Below, piece after piece: positions 33,846 to 43,645 of a stretch of 64,000 bases of DNA. Within the stretch, counting starts at the first letter, position 1. Each line of letters starts with the position of its first letter. Position numbers and translations under genes: made by a program. This DNA comes from an uncultured Oscillospiraceae bacterium (lineage in GTDB: Bacteria; Bacillota; Clostridia; Oscillospirales; Acutalibacteraceae): the NCBI GenBank assembly GCA_902492895.1, contig CABUNG010000002.1:62001-126000 (forward strand). Direction: 5' to 3'. Below the pieces are notes generated by a model that saw only the letters and a program-made list of their open reading frames with translations, ran no database searches and was not told the origin of the DNA.

Positions 33846-35213
33846 ATGAGTTTGGATATTAATTGGGTGGAATCCTTGGTCAATATCGGTGAGGCGCTCG
33901 TTGTGGCTCTCGTTACATCCGGCCTCGCGCTATTTTTTACCAAAAAATATTTCAAGCAAATCACCTTTGCCAATAAAATGAAGAAATACGGTTTTTCCAC
34001 ATCGGTCACCACCAACGACATATCGTCCAAAGAATACAAAATGATTTTTGAGAAGGCCACCACCATTCGGATCATGTATGTATCGGCCAACAGTTTTTTC
34101 AAAAATCGGGAGCGAATTCGGCAAATCACCCACGCTCTGGAAAGAGGTGCGGAAGTCAAAATACTTTTGGCCAGAAAAGATAATGTATTTTTAAAGGATA
34201 TTGTCAACCTGGAAGTAGAGGCTGGAAACCGCCAATGCAATACCCGGATCGACAGTGAAACAGACAATGTTCATGATATTTTAAGCAAAATCCAGAGAGA
34301 AGTACCCGGCGCCAAACTGGAAGTTCGGTATTATTCCACCGAATACAGGCTGCCGATGACGATTGCGGAATTTTCAGATAAAAAATCGGATTACGCGATG
34401 TCATGGCTGAATATCACGCTGCCGCCATATAAGTCAAGCAAGAAATTTCTGCTCCGCGGACGTGAAGATTTTGACTATGACCATACGGACGACGGAAATC
34501 TGGTGCTGATGATGATGAAGCACTTCGATTCCGTTTGGGAACTAAGCAAGCGGTGGGAGGAGACGGCCCCGGTATATTGGCAGAAAAAATACACCGAGGC
34601 CGTTCAGAACAGCTGCCGCGCAGAAGAGAGCCGCCGTATTCTGATACAAGCCTCCGCCCAGCATCCCTTGAAAGACGGCTTATACCCAGATGCGGAATTT
34701 GAAAAGCGGCTCCGGATGGCGGCCTATCTGTACAAAACCTATACAAACGACGCAGAACAAGTGAAGATTTATGTTCCCGGCAGCCGCCACAAGACGGAAA
34801 AACAGGAAGATCAGATATCCTTGAGCGATGCGGGGAAAGCCTTTTTGATACAAATGGGCATTCCGGAAAACGATATTTACGGCGATGATATGAATACCCT
34901 TTATAAGGGGGAGTACGGCGTATACAATTCGGCCGATGAATGCTATGTGAGTTCGCAAATATATAAAAACGGGTGCTTTGATAGGCTCTGCTGTGTCTGC
35001 TCTCCTTTACAGACAGTAAAAAGCATGCTGTATTTTACAGAAAACGGCGTGATGCCCGAAATATATGCGGTCCCCTGTGCGCAGCAGTTCCATAATCCTT
35101 ACGTTGAATCCGCCGAGATTCTGCCCGATATCCTCCATTATGACCATTCATGGCAGGGCGAATCTTCCTTTTACGGTAATCAGTCGCGGAGAGAACGCAA
35201 GCCGGAAAAATGA
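33846..35213 (+). CDS. Membrane-anchored protein with YdcF/DUF218-like C-terminal domain
   Basis: This 455-residue protein has one N-terminal membrane helix (about residues 14-33) and a cytoplasmic middle domain (about 40-240). The middle domain contains IRIMYVSANSFFKNRERI and ALERGAEVKILLARKD, a pattern like phospholipase-D-superfamily or DUF5919-type effectors but without a clear HKD motif. The C-terminal domain (about 300-440) has GIPENDIYGDD and NSADECYVSSQIY, resembling the DUF218 (YdcF/SanA/ElyC) fold. I do not know this combination. It is 92 nt upstream of the nuclease-like gene on the same strand and divergent from the XRE gene. GC content is lower than in the core genome. A role in defence or envelope stress is speculation. 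Confidence 0.6.
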   Translation: MSLDINWVESLVNIGEALVVALVTSGLALFFTKKYFKQITFANKMKKYGFSTSVTTNDISSKEYKMIFEKATTIRIMYVSANSFFKNRERIRQITHALERGAEVKILLARKDNVFLKDIVNLEVEAGNRQCNTRIDSETDNVHDILSKIQREVPGAKLEVRYYSTEYRLPMTIAEFSDKKSDYAMSWLNITLPPYKSSKKFLLRGREDFDYDHTDDGNLVLMMMKHFDSVWELSKRWEETAPVYWQKKYTEAVQNSCRAEESRRILIQASAQHPLKDGLYPDAEFEKRLRMAAYLYKTYTNDAEQVKIYVPGSRHKTEKQEDQISLSDAGKAFLIQMGIPENDIYGDDMNTLYKGEYGVYNSADECYVSSQIYKNGCFDRLCCVCSPLQTVKSMLYFTENGVMPEIYAVPCAQQFHNPYVESAEILPDILHYDHSWQGESSFYGNQSRRERKPEK

Positions 35214-35305
35214 TCCTTTGTGCTCTGTATGGAAACATCTATTTATGCGGGAAGATCCTCTGCCGCTTTTTGGGTTAGGCGGAATAACAAACGAGGTGAA
35301 GGATT

Positions 35306-36367
35306 ATGAATGAGGCGAAGCTGCAGACTCTGATGCAGGATTTTATCCGAAAGGATCCGTCCCGCGAAGACGATCATGGAGCGGAACGGAAACGGCGCAG
35401 AGAGAGATATCAGTCGATCGACAAAACGAAGCTGCTGTCTATGACGGAGACGGAATTTTCCGATTATATCGGGGATCTCTGGGCTAATCAGATCTGGCGC
35501 AACAACAAAGCCTATATCGCCGACAAGCTCATAGCGGACAACGGTTTCGGCCATCTGAAAAAGCAGCTGGCCGCGCTCTTGTATGGAAATAACCCGATCG
35601 AAGACCGCTGGGATGCCTTTTTGAGCACCGTGAAAGGCATGGGTCCCGCCATGATCAGCGAGCTGCTGTCCTATGTGGATCCCCGCCGGTATATGATTTT
35701 TAATAAGACGACCGTTCGGTGTTTTTCTTATCTCGGTGTCCAGGGTATGCCCAGACACAACTACCAGTATACCGGACAAACATACGCAAAAGCCTGCGGC
35801 TGTGCCAAGGAATTGGCCGGCTGCCTAGCCGCCGCCGGCGCGGAAAATCCCGATCTGCTGACGGTGGATTACTTTCTTTGGGACGAGATTTTGCCGTTGG
35901 CGGAAGAGAAAAGGCTGGAAACGCCCGTCATCCCTCCAAAACCCCGTCAAAACGACATGTCCCTTCACGAGGAACTCAAAGAAAAGCTGGTGGCCATCGG
36001 CGAATTTTTGGGGTATGAAAGCCGTCCGGAGGTTCAGGTGGCAACGGGCGCGGTGGTGGACGTCGTCTGGGAGATCCGCATCGGCAACCGGGGCAAAGCC
36101 ATTTATGTATTCGAGGTCCAATCGAAAGGGTCGCAAGACAGTGCGATCATGAATTTGAAACGGGCGCAGCAGAACCCGGCTGTGCAGGCGGTCATTGCAG
36201 TTTCGGATCGGAGGCAGCTCGATCGAATCGCCGGGGAAAGCAAGGGCGTGATCGAGGAAAACACCTTGCGTTTATGGGACTGCGAGGATGTTTTGGTGGT
36301 GCACGACGCTCTGGCCCGGGCTCAGGAGTCCATGCAGAGGCTGTCGCTCGTACCGGACAGTTTTTGA
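35306..36367 (+). CDS. Helix-hairpin-helix plus PD-(D/E)XK-like nuclease protein
   Basis: This 353-residue protein has a helical N-terminal half with a helix-hairpin-helix-like STVKGMGPAMISELLSYVDP (about residues 107-126), as in DNA-binding glycosylases. Its C-terminal half has the restriction-endonuclease-like core: VVDVVWEI (Asp252), then YVFEVQSKG (Glu270, Gln272, Lys274). The D-E-x-Q/K spacing suits the PD-(D/E)XK fold, with Q or K in the third catalytic place. The expected activity is DNA binding and cleavage, but this is inferred from motifs only. The start ATG at 35306 is weakly supported (GAGGTGAAGGATT). It lies downstream of the membrane/YdcF-like gene and ends at a shared terminator. 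Confidence 0.65.
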   Translation: MNEAKLQTLMQDFIRKDPSREDDHGAERKRRRERYQSIDKTKLLSMTETEFSDYIGDLWANQIWRNNKAYIADKLIADNGFGHLKKQLAALLYGNNPIEDRWDAFLSTVKGMGPAMISELLSYVDPRRYMIFNKTTVRCFSYLGVQGMPRHNYQYTGQTYAKACGCAKELAGCLAAAGAENPDLLTVDYFLWDEILPLAEEKRLETPVIPPKPRQNDMSLHEELKEKLVAIGEFLGYESRPEVQVATGAVVDVVWEIRIGNRGKAIYVFEVQSKGSQDSAIMNLKRAQQNPAVQAVIAVSDRRQLDRIAGESKGVIEENTLRLWDCEDVLVVHDALARAQESMQRLSLVPDSF

Positions 36368-36373
36368 TTTAGG

Positions 36374-36410
36374 CAAACACCCCCGGCCGCCTGGCGGCCG
36401 GGGGTGTTTG
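36374..36410. terminator. Bidirectional terminator between the island and locus 2
   Basis: A perfect 17-bp stem (36374-36390 with 36394-36410, GC-rich core, CAAACA/TGTTTG ends) with a 3-nt loop sits between the convergent nuclease-like gene and the last permease gene. It should terminate both. Confidence 0.9.
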
Positions 36411-36422
36411 CTGTGTATGCGG

Positions 36423-37346
36423 TTATTCTCCTGTGAGTCCGGTGGACTCGATGCCCTCGATAAACTGCCGCTGCAGCACCAGGTACAGAGCGAGCAGGGG
36501 GGCGATGACCAGCATGGTCGCAGACAGCCGGATTCCCTCGTTGAGACGGCTGAGCCCGGCCGTGCCCGAGGAGTAGGCGGTGTTGTAAGACTCCACAAAG
36601 GAGGCAAGCTTCATGGGCAGAGTCCTAAAACTCTTCCCCATCAGAGTGCCGGAGGTATAGGTTTCATTCCAAGTCCAGACGAAGGAAAACAGCAGGGAAA
36701 TGATGACCGCCGGAACGCAGATGGGCAGGGCGATGCGGAAAAAGACTTTCCAGAGCCCCGCGCCGTCCATCTGTGCGGCCTCGTCGAAGGATTTGGGATA
36801 ACTCGAGAAGAACTGATAAAACACCAGAATGAAGATGGCGCTGTTGACTCCCTGGCCGAAAGCGGAGGGGACCAGGACGGCCAGGGGGCTGTCGACCAGA
36901 TGATAGGTCGTGTACAGAAGATACTTCGGAATCAGGGTCACCTGGGTCGGGATGATGAAGGTGGCGACGATCATGACGATCCACATCCCCTTGAGAGGAA
37001 AGCGGTGACGGGCCAGCGCGTAGCCGGCCAGGGAGCAGCACAGCGTCTGCAGCAAGGTGGCGGCCGTGACCAGCAGCAGGGTGAAGACGAAGCTGCGGCC
37101 GTAGTCCAACACCTGAAGCGCTTTCCGGAAATTCCCGATATACAGCGATGAGGGGACCCACTCGATGGTGGGATTGACCAGATCCGTCACGTTTTTAAAG
37201 GAGTTGACGATCATATACAGAATGGGATACAGGAATACCACACCCACCCCGATGAGCAGAAAATACCGAAGCAGACTCCCGGCTGCGTGCTTGCTTTTGC
37301 GTTTGAGCCTGGCCGGATTGCGCAGAAGGGTTCTAGGTTTATCCAT
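36423..37346 (-). CDS. Carbohydrate ABC transporter permease, MalG-like (second pair of locus 2)
   Basis: This 307-residue permease has six predicted membrane segments, starting near residues 28-50, and the EAA loop SFDEAAQMDGAGLWKVFFRI. The ATG at 37346 has an AGAAAGGAG ribosome binding site and overlaps the preceding MalF gene by 8 nt. It ends at the locus-2 terminator, so it is the last gene of the operon. Sequence differs clearly from the MalG at 42681-43553, so locus 2 carries two distinct permease pairs. Confidence 0.92.
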   Translation of the reverse strand: MDKPRTLLRNPARLKRKSKHAAGSLLRYFLLIGVGVVFLYPILYMIVNSFKNVTDLVNPTIEWVPSSLYIGNFRKALQVLDYGRSFVFTLLLVTAATLLQTLCCSLAGYALARHRFPLKGMWIVMIVATFIIPTQVTLIPKYLLYTTYHLVDSPLAVLVPSAFGQGVNSAIFILVFYQFFSSYPKSFDEAAQMDGAGLWKVFFRIALPICVPAVIISLLFSFVWTWNETYTSGTLMGKSFRTLPMKLASFVESYNTAYSSGTAGLSRLNEGIRLSATMLVIAPLLALYLVLQRQFIEGIESTGLTGE

Positions 37347-38241
37347 GGCGCGTCTCCTTTCTGCCGCGAAACAGCAGGAATACCACACCGAGCAGGATCA
37401 GGAGAATCAGAAAATAGATCCAGGCCATCGCTGAGGAATAGGCGAAGTCCTTTCCTGTGGCATACATCTTGCCGACGATCTCCCCGTTGACGGCATTATC
37501 CGAAAAGGCGGAAAGCATGACGACGGTATAAATCGTATTCAAAAGCAGCAGGGGCTTTAAAAAGGGCAGATAAATTTTCCAGAACATCTGCCAGGAGGAA
37601 GCGCCGTCGATGGACGCAGCTTCCCGCAGGGGCTGCCCGATCTTTTGGAGACCGGCGAGAAAAAGGATGATCTGCACCCCTGAAAACCACAGAATCATGA
37701 CGATGTTGTCGAAGATATAGAGCAAAGGTGAGGACAGCACGCCCGGCAGGGACTGGATGAAATCGTAGATCAGGTAATTTTCTGGATGAACGACCGCGGC
37801 GGCGTTCGTCTGCATGAGTTCGTCCACGACCGGGCCGCTGACGATCACCACCGGGAAGAAAAAGATGGCCCGGAACAGAGTGCGTCCCCGGTATTTGCCG
37901 TTGAGAAGCAGGGCGAGCAGAAGGGCGACCACCACGATCATGGGGGTGGACAGGACAATAAACTTGAGGCTGTCAAGGAGGCTGAGCGTGAAAGTGGTGT
38001 CCTCCGTCAGCGCCTCCTTGTACCAGCGCAGCCCCACAAAGGTGCCGCGGATGCCGCCTCCGCTCTGGAGGTTGACCTCCTGAAAGCTCAGATAAATCGA
38101 ATACAGGAACGGAAAGAGGGTGAAGGCGAAGAAGCCCACGATCCAGGGGGCCATGAACAGATATCCTCCGATCGCCTCCCTTGTGCGCGGCCGGATGGGG
38201 GGACGCGGGGTTTTGACGGCAGCCGTCTGACGCTTCTTCAT
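37339..38241 (-). CDS. Sugar ABC transporter permease, MalF-like (second pair of locus 2)
   Basis: This is a 300-residue permease with six membrane segments, the first at about 28-50 (YLFMAPWIVGFFAFTLFPFL). Its EAA loop is PLREAASIDGASSWQMFWKI. The start shares an ATGA overlap with the stop of the DUF5696 gene and has a GGGGGAGGG ribosome binding site; its own end overlaps the next permease. It lacks the YAGH/MGYA segment found in the first MalF pair, so it belongs to a more ordinary subfamily. It may form a transporter with one of the locus binding proteins. Confidence 0.92.
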   Translation of the reverse strand: MKKRQTAAVKTPRPPIRPRTREAIGGYLFMAPWIVGFFAFTLFPFLYSIYLSFQEVNLQSGGGIRGTFVGLRWYKEALTEDTTFTLSLLDSLKFIVLSTPMIVVVALLLALLLNGKYRGRTLFRAIFFFPVVIVSGPVVDELMQTNAAAVVHPENYLIYDFIQSLPGVLSSPLLYIFDNIVMILWFSGVQIILFLAGLQKIGQPLREAASIDGASSWQMFWKIYLPFLKPLLLLNTIYTVVMLSAFSDNAVNGEIVGKMYATGKDFAYSSAMAWIYFLILLILLGVVFLLFRGRKETRHG

Positions 38242-40561
38242 GGTTGACCCTCCCCCTTCACATACAGCGCAGAGCCGCCCGGAATCGAGTGCCCGTCCGC
38301 CGTCCGGGTCTCGGCGTGATAGTTGACGTAAACCGCCCCGGTTTCATACACGGTTTTGGTCAGTCCGGTTTCTAGCACCACCCGGTCGGAGATGGATTGC
38401 CCCCGCACCGGGGCGAGGACGGCGTTCATTTCCTCCGCCGTAGCCCGGATATGGTCCTGCCAATCCGCGATGCGGGTCGAGCGCAGATCGCTCGAAGCCG
38501 TTTTGCGCAGGGCGTAATTGTCTTTTTCGGTGAGCAGATAAGAGGGATAGGTGCCGTAATCGATCTGCTTGAGGATGTCCGCCCGCGAATAGAAGCTCTG
38601 ATTGGTATAGGGGGCGAAGAGATCCATATATCCCGACAGGACAATTTGCAGAAACGGCACCGAATCGGTCTCAAACAGGGTTCCGCTGCCCGTCATGGGG
38701 GCCGACAGGTAGGAATCGGCATACGGGAAGAGATACGCGGCGGGACGGATGGCCTGTACCTGTCCGTTTTGAGACAGTGTGGCCATCGTTTCCTCGATCA
38801 GCTCCCGGATAACGGTCCGTGTGTCCGGATTCCCCTTGAGATAATCGCTGTACAGCTGGTACCCGATATCGTCCAGGCTCCATCCGGTGAAGCCTCCGTC
38901 CGCGAGCTTTCCGGTTTGAGAAAGCAGCGCCTCGACCCCGGTTCGCGGCTTGAGATAATACAGATCCCCAAGGAAAGCCGTGCTGTCCTCCGCTTTTGGG
39001 TCTCATACAGGCGAATGATAAAATCATCGCTGTCCTCCGCTTTTTTCACGATGATCGATTGGGACAGGGAAATGCCGGCCTCGGAGCGAAGCTCGAGCTG
39101 CTTTTCGCTCGCGGTGAAAGGCGCCAGCCGCAGATACAGACGGCCGTCCAGCCGGTCCCGGAGAGGGGATAAGGTGCGAAGGGAACCGTAAACGGTGCCG
39201 GTCCCGTCCGACGTTTTCCGGTAGCCGTTCAGGCCGCCCTTCTGCCATCCGACGAGGGTCATGTGGATGCCGCCGATCCCCTGTTCCTGCAGGGAAGAGA
39301 CAAGCTCCGTCAGAGCATCCAGCCCCGTCGCCTTGTTGAGCGAGGTACCGATGAACTCCTTCTGCACCTCGGCCGCCAATACGTCGAGCTGCAGCGGGAT
39401 GACGCCGTCCGTCACGGTGCGTTTTTTGAGAATGCCCTGCTCGGCCAGATGACTCCGGTAGGCTTTGGCCATTCCGACATAGTCCGCGTCGTCCCCCGTG
39501 AGGAAGCGATAGGTGATGCAGGGGGAAACCCGGTTGCGCGTCTCCTGCAGGGTCTGCACGCCGGTGCCGGTTTTGCTGACCGGCTGCTCATAGGTCTGCC
39601 GGTAAACAAATTTGACATAGGCGCGGTTGTAATCGGTGATGATGCCGGCCGGGTCGGCCAGGATGCGGGCGTAATCCGCACCGCTGTCGATCTGCGCCAT
39701 AAAGGCGTTCTGACCGGTCCCGTGCACCATTCCGAAAACGGGAAGGGAGACGGTCTCCTCCTCCGTCATATAGACGCCGGTACGGTTGGCATTCAGGCCG
39801 GTGATGGATTCGAGGCTGTCGATCCCCACGTCGAGCCCGTACACCCGCTTGTCGAAGCCCTGCAGGTATTTGCGGGGCTTATGGAACCGGATGAGCGCAC
39901 CGGAACCGTCCGGCACGAAAATGTATCCCTGCCGTTCGTCTCCCACGGTGGACCCCAGGAACGGGACGAAATACACGGTTCCCAGCTTCCAATCCCCGTC
40001 TTCCCGGATCGAATCGTCCTCCATTGAGAAGCGGAGGCCGCCTCCGGCGAGCTCCATGCGGAAGGTCAGGCCGACCTGCTGTTCTTCCCAGTAGACCTCG
40101 CCTGTCAGCACTCGGCCGGAAATCCGGACGGTGAGTTCCTCCCCTCCGGCGCCGACGGAGCGGGACACGCCGTCCTTGTCGTACAAATCGGCCGCGACCA
40201 TGGACCCTGCGATTTTGGACCACGCCTTGTTCAAATTATCCGGCTTGTCTTCGGGAATCGACCCCCAGACATAGCCGCTGTTTTTGTCGATTACCCGGAT
40301 GGCTCCGGTTTCCCTGCGCAGGTACACCGCCAGCCGGTTGTCTTCCAGAGCGGGTTCGAACCCCTCGAGACTCATAGAGGGCTGTTCGCCAGCCTCCGGC
40401 TCCGGCCGCGTAAAGCGGTTCGAGAGCAGCTCTTTTTCGTTAAAAGCAAAGGACGGCGCGGACGATGCGGCAGGAGAGGAAGGCACCGCGGCCCCCGAAA
40501 AGGCCATCAGCCCCGCCAGCAGACAGACTCCCGCGGCGGCACGATATCGTTTACCCCACAC
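38238..40561 (-). pseudogene. DUF5696 domain protein, secreted, interrupted by a frameshift
   Basis: One gene appears split into two frames: 38798-40561 (GTG start with AAGGAGG at 8 nt, signal peptide, then a large conserved region) and a downstream frame ending at 38238. Near 38992-39003 (coding strand ACCCAAAAGCGG) one missing base moves the frame. Restoring it gives PKAEDSTAFLGDLYYLKPRT and then joins smoothly to MATLSQNGQVQAIRPAAYLF. The intact product would be about 774 residues. DUF5696 has no known function; these proteins commonly lie in sugar ABC loci. The central QLDVLAAEVQKEF and following GIGGIHMTLVGWQKGG suggest a TIM-barrel glycosidase-like fold, as an inference. A sequencing error is possible. 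The start overlaps the NHL gene by 11 nt. Confidence 0.75.
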
Positions 40562-42578
40562 GGACCTGTACCTCCTTCCACACCGATGTCACGATGTCGA
40601 CGACTTTGTCCCAGAACATGCCGATGATGGAACCCACAAACAGCAGCACGATCATCAGGAACAGGGCCAGCAGCAAATTGAGGAACACCTGCCGGAATTC
40701 GTACTGGTGAATTTCCTTGATCGCGATGACCAGCAGGACCGCCACCCATGCGTAAATAAACAAGGAGAAAAACGAGACGATAAAGGACTCGTTGAGTGCG
40801 AGAACGTGCGTGAGAAGCGTCAGGATGGGGAGCAGCAGGATAAACGGCGTGAGAACGTAGGCAAACCCGATATACACGGTTTTGAAGCGTCCCTCGCCGT
40901 CGTGAATTTCGCTGACCATGTGGCTGCAGATCACGAACAGGCCCACTGGCAGAAGAAAGAGCATGAGAACATAGAGGGGAGAGGTGTTGTCGAGGCTTCT
41001 GGTCGAAAAGGCGAATCCCCGGCCGAGGGTGTCAAACGCGAAAGCCAAGAGCGCCAGGGCGTACAGGATGCTCGCGGCGAGCACGCCGCCCTTCCGGCCG
41101 ACCCGCACCTCGTAGAAGCTGTCGAAGGGATGGCGGAGGAAACGGACGGAGTAGAGCAGGCTGTCGAGCGTCCGGAGGCGAAAACCTCCCGCGGAGGGCG
41201 GCCCTTCCGCGGCTTTGCGTCTGCGGCGGAGGCGGCCGAGAAGGATGACGGATGCCGCCAATAGGACGAGCCCGATGCCGATGTACGGAAGCGCCTGGTT
41301 GAGGCGGGCATTGCGGATTTCCCAGAACGCCGCCGAATAGCCCGATTGGTTGCCCGCGTTGCGGAAATGCAGGGCGGCGCTTTCATAATCCCGCAGCTGC
41401 AGCTCACTTTTTCCCATATAATCATATACCATGCGGATGTTGCCGGTTTGCTTGAGCAGGGTCGTGAGCCCCGCGCGGCTGGCGGCATAGTCGCCCTCCT
41501 GATACTGCCGGATCGCCTCATGCAGTCCGCTCGCAAAGGCGGTGGGCACCATGGTGTGCACGAGACCCCGTTCCCGGTCCAGTATGTAGAGGGTGCCGTC
41601 ATGGTCCACGGTGATGCCGGAGGCCAGGGTGAACAGGCCGGCCCGCTCGCTCGATGCGGCCCGTCCGCCCAGGGAGAGCAGCAGATTTCCTTCGTTGTCG
41701 TACTCATAGATAAGACCGGTTTCGGTCACGGCGAAGATCTGCCCGTCCGGTCCGATGGCAATATCGGCGAAATCTTTTTCATCCCTCATGGCTTCCCCGA
41801 GGATGTTCTGCCCGGTGACGTTGTGTTTTTTGACCGCGTTTCCTTCTACACCGCGGGTGACTGTGTAGCAGATGCCCATGGAATCCAGCGCCAGATTGCC
41901 GAAATTCAGCGGAATTTTATCGAAAAGCTGCGCCTTTTGGGCTTCGGTGAAAAATCGATCCTGCAGCCGGTCCAGAAAGGTCATGGGGACGGAATTATAT
42001 CCGAAATAGCCGAGAAATTCGCCGTCCGCGCTGAGCTGGATCATGCCGTCGTAGGAGCCGTCCGATACAATGGTGACGATACCGGCCCGGTCCGCCGCCA
42101 CTTTTTTGGGCTTGAATGGGGCATCCTGGCCGAACGTGATATCTTCGGGACGGCTGTAGGTGCGGATCACGTCTCCGGATTCGTTCAGGATCAGCACCTG
42201 ATTCAGCCCCATGTCCGCAACATACAGGTCTCCCTGGCCGTTTACAAAAACGCCGGTGGGCAGATTGAGGATTCCCTCACCGTAATACGAGATGTCTCCA
42301 GTCGCGAGATCCCGGCAGACCACCCGTCCGTTTTTGCTGTCCGCGACATAGAGGCGGCCGTCCTGCACATACAGATCCTCCGGAGCATTCAGAGGGCTGT
42401 CCATGAAGAGGACCTCTCCGGTCAGGTAGGCGTCCTGGGTGCGGGTCCAGCTGGAGTCGGCCGCCAGGGTATAGGTGTAAGCGGTGGCGTTGCCGGTCTG
42501 AGGAGCCCCGGCAGATACGGAGGGGACGGCCAGAACCGCCGCCAGAAGCAGCGGCACCGCGAGCTTGCGCATTTTCAT
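40551..42578 (-). CDS. NHL-repeat protein with C-terminal Yip1-like membrane domain
   Basis: This 675-residue protein has a signal peptide (about 1-23) and an extracytoplasmic beta-propeller of NHL-type repeats (about 50-345; for example LYVADSKNNGR-like and GDLYVADMGLNQVLIL). A helical TPR-like stretch follows (about 350-415), then a membrane helix near 425-445. The C-terminal Yip1-like domain has about five membrane segments (about 490-670). It is the full-length relative of the truncated protein at 1-725. It follows the first permease pair of locus 2 and overlaps the DUF5696 gene by 11 nt. The function is unknown; it may organise the surface complex or sense binding. Confidence 0.85.
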   Translation of the reverse strand: MKMRKLAVPLLLAAVLAVPSVSAGAPQTGNATAYTYTLAADSSWTRTQDAYLTGEVLFMDSPLNAPEDLYVQDGRLYVADSKNGRVVCRDLATGDISYYGEGILNLPTGVFVNGQGDLYVADMGLNQVLILNESGDVIRTYSRPEDITFGQDAPFKPKKVAADRAGIVTIVSDGSYDGMIQLSADGEFLGYFGYNSVPMTFLDRLQDRFFTEAQKAQLFDKIPLNFGNLALDSMGICYTVTRGVEGNAVKKHNVTGQNILGEAMRDEKDFADIAIGPDGQIFAVTETGLIYEYDNEGNLLLSLGGRAASSERAGLFTLASGITVDHDGTLYILDRERGLVHTMVPTAFASGLHEAIRQYQEGDYAASRAGLTTLLKQTGNIRMVYDYMGKSELQLRDYESAALHFRNAGNQSGYSAAFWEIRNARLNQALPYIGIGLVLLAASVILLGRLRRRRKAAEGPPSAGGFRLRTLDSLLYSVRFLRHPFDSFYEVRVGRKGGVLAASILYALALLAFAFDTLGRGFAFSTRSLDNTSPLYVLMLFLLPVGLFVICSHMVSEIHDGEGRFKTVYIGFAYVLTPFILLLPILTLLTHVLALNESFIVSFFSLFIYAWVAVLLVIAIKEIHQYEFRQVFLNLLLALFLMIVLLFVGSIIGMFWDKVVDIVTSVWKEVQVRVG

Positions 42579-42680
42579 GAATGACTCATTCCTTTCCAGA
42601 GACCGGGGCTTCCTGCGGATACGGCGAGATCACCGGAGGCAGGAAGCAGACCCGGGTGGAAGACCGGCTGCCGCCGTCTC

Positions 42681-43553
42681 TTATTTGATGCCGGAATGGG
42701 CGACCGTATTCATCACCTTGGACTGCATGGTGATGAACAGGATCATGTTCGGAATAAAGAGGATCAGTACCGCGGCGGCCGCCATTCCCTGTCCGGATAC
42801 GGCAGCACTCGTGGGGGAGGTGACAGCGGACATATAATAGGCGAAGGTTTTGAGTTTTTCCTGATCGATGAACAGCTGAGAGGCCTCGACACTGTTCCAG
42901 GCGGACTGGAAAGAGAGGATGGCGACCGTTGCGAGGGCCGGCTTGACAATCGGCATAATGATGCGGAACAGGATGCCGTAATCGGAGCAGCCGTCCAGCT
43001 GGGCTGCTTCCACCAGCGATGTGGGAACCTGGTCGATGAATTGCTTGACCAGGAAGAGCCCTACCGGCATGGCGAGCAGCGGCAGAATCTGCGCGAGGAA
43101 CGTATCCATCAGTCCGAGGGTCTTGATGATCAGAAACCGGGGGATCGTCATGGCTACAGTCACAAACATCAGCGCGGCCTGATTGATTTCCAGAATGGCT
43201 TTTTTCCCCTTGAAACGTTTTTTGGACAGAACATATCCCGACGCCGCGCACATGAACACCGTGGCCGCCACGACGACGGCGGTGGACAGGATGCTGTTGA
43301 AAATATACAGGCTGATCGGGAAATTGGAGGCGTTTGCCGTAGAAAAGAGACGCCGGAAATTCTCGAGTGTCGGACGATGGGTGATGAATTTCGGCGGAAA
43401 AGCAAACAGTTCGTCCATGGGCTTCAGCGCGTGAAACACGATATAGAGGATCGGCAGCAGCATAAACGCCACCACCGGCAGAAGGAGAATATAAAACTTG
43501 ATTTGATCGGCATGAAATTTGCTGGGACTCAGTTTGACGCCGATTTTCGCCAT
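42681..43553 (-). CDS. Carbohydrate ABC transporter permease, MalG-like (first pair of locus 2)
   Basis: This 290-residue permease has six predicted membrane segments, the first at about 20-44. Its EAA loop is VEAAQLDGCSDYGILFRI (about residues 180-197). I chose the ATG at 43553, after AAAGGTGTGG; an in-frame GTG four codons upstream is possible. It ends with AHSGIK, like the MalG of locus 1 (VHSGIKG), supporting paralogy. It pairs with the MalF at 43646-44602 and precedes the NHL/Yip1 gene, the same order as in locus 1. Confidence 0.92.
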   Translation of the reverse strand: MAKIGVKLSPSKFHADQIKFYILLLPVVAFMLLPILYIVFHALKPMDELFAFPPKFITHRPTLENFRRLFSTANASNFPISLYIFNSILSTAVVVAATVFMCAASGYVLSKKRFKGKKAILEINQAALMFVTVAMTIPRFLIIKTLGLMDTFLAQILPLLAMPVGLFLVKQFIDQVPTSLVEAAQLDGCSDYGILFRIIMPIVKPALATVAILSFQSAWNSVEASQLFIDQEKLKTFAYYMSAVTSPTSAAVSGQGMAAAAVLILFIPNMILFITMQSKVMNTVAHSGIK

Positions 43554-43645
43554 GTGTATCCACACCTTTCTCCGCGGGGGAATCCCCGCCTGGCATCTCC
43601 GCAGGAGCTTCTATTCCCTATGCAGGGGGAAGCCTGTGTGTTTTG

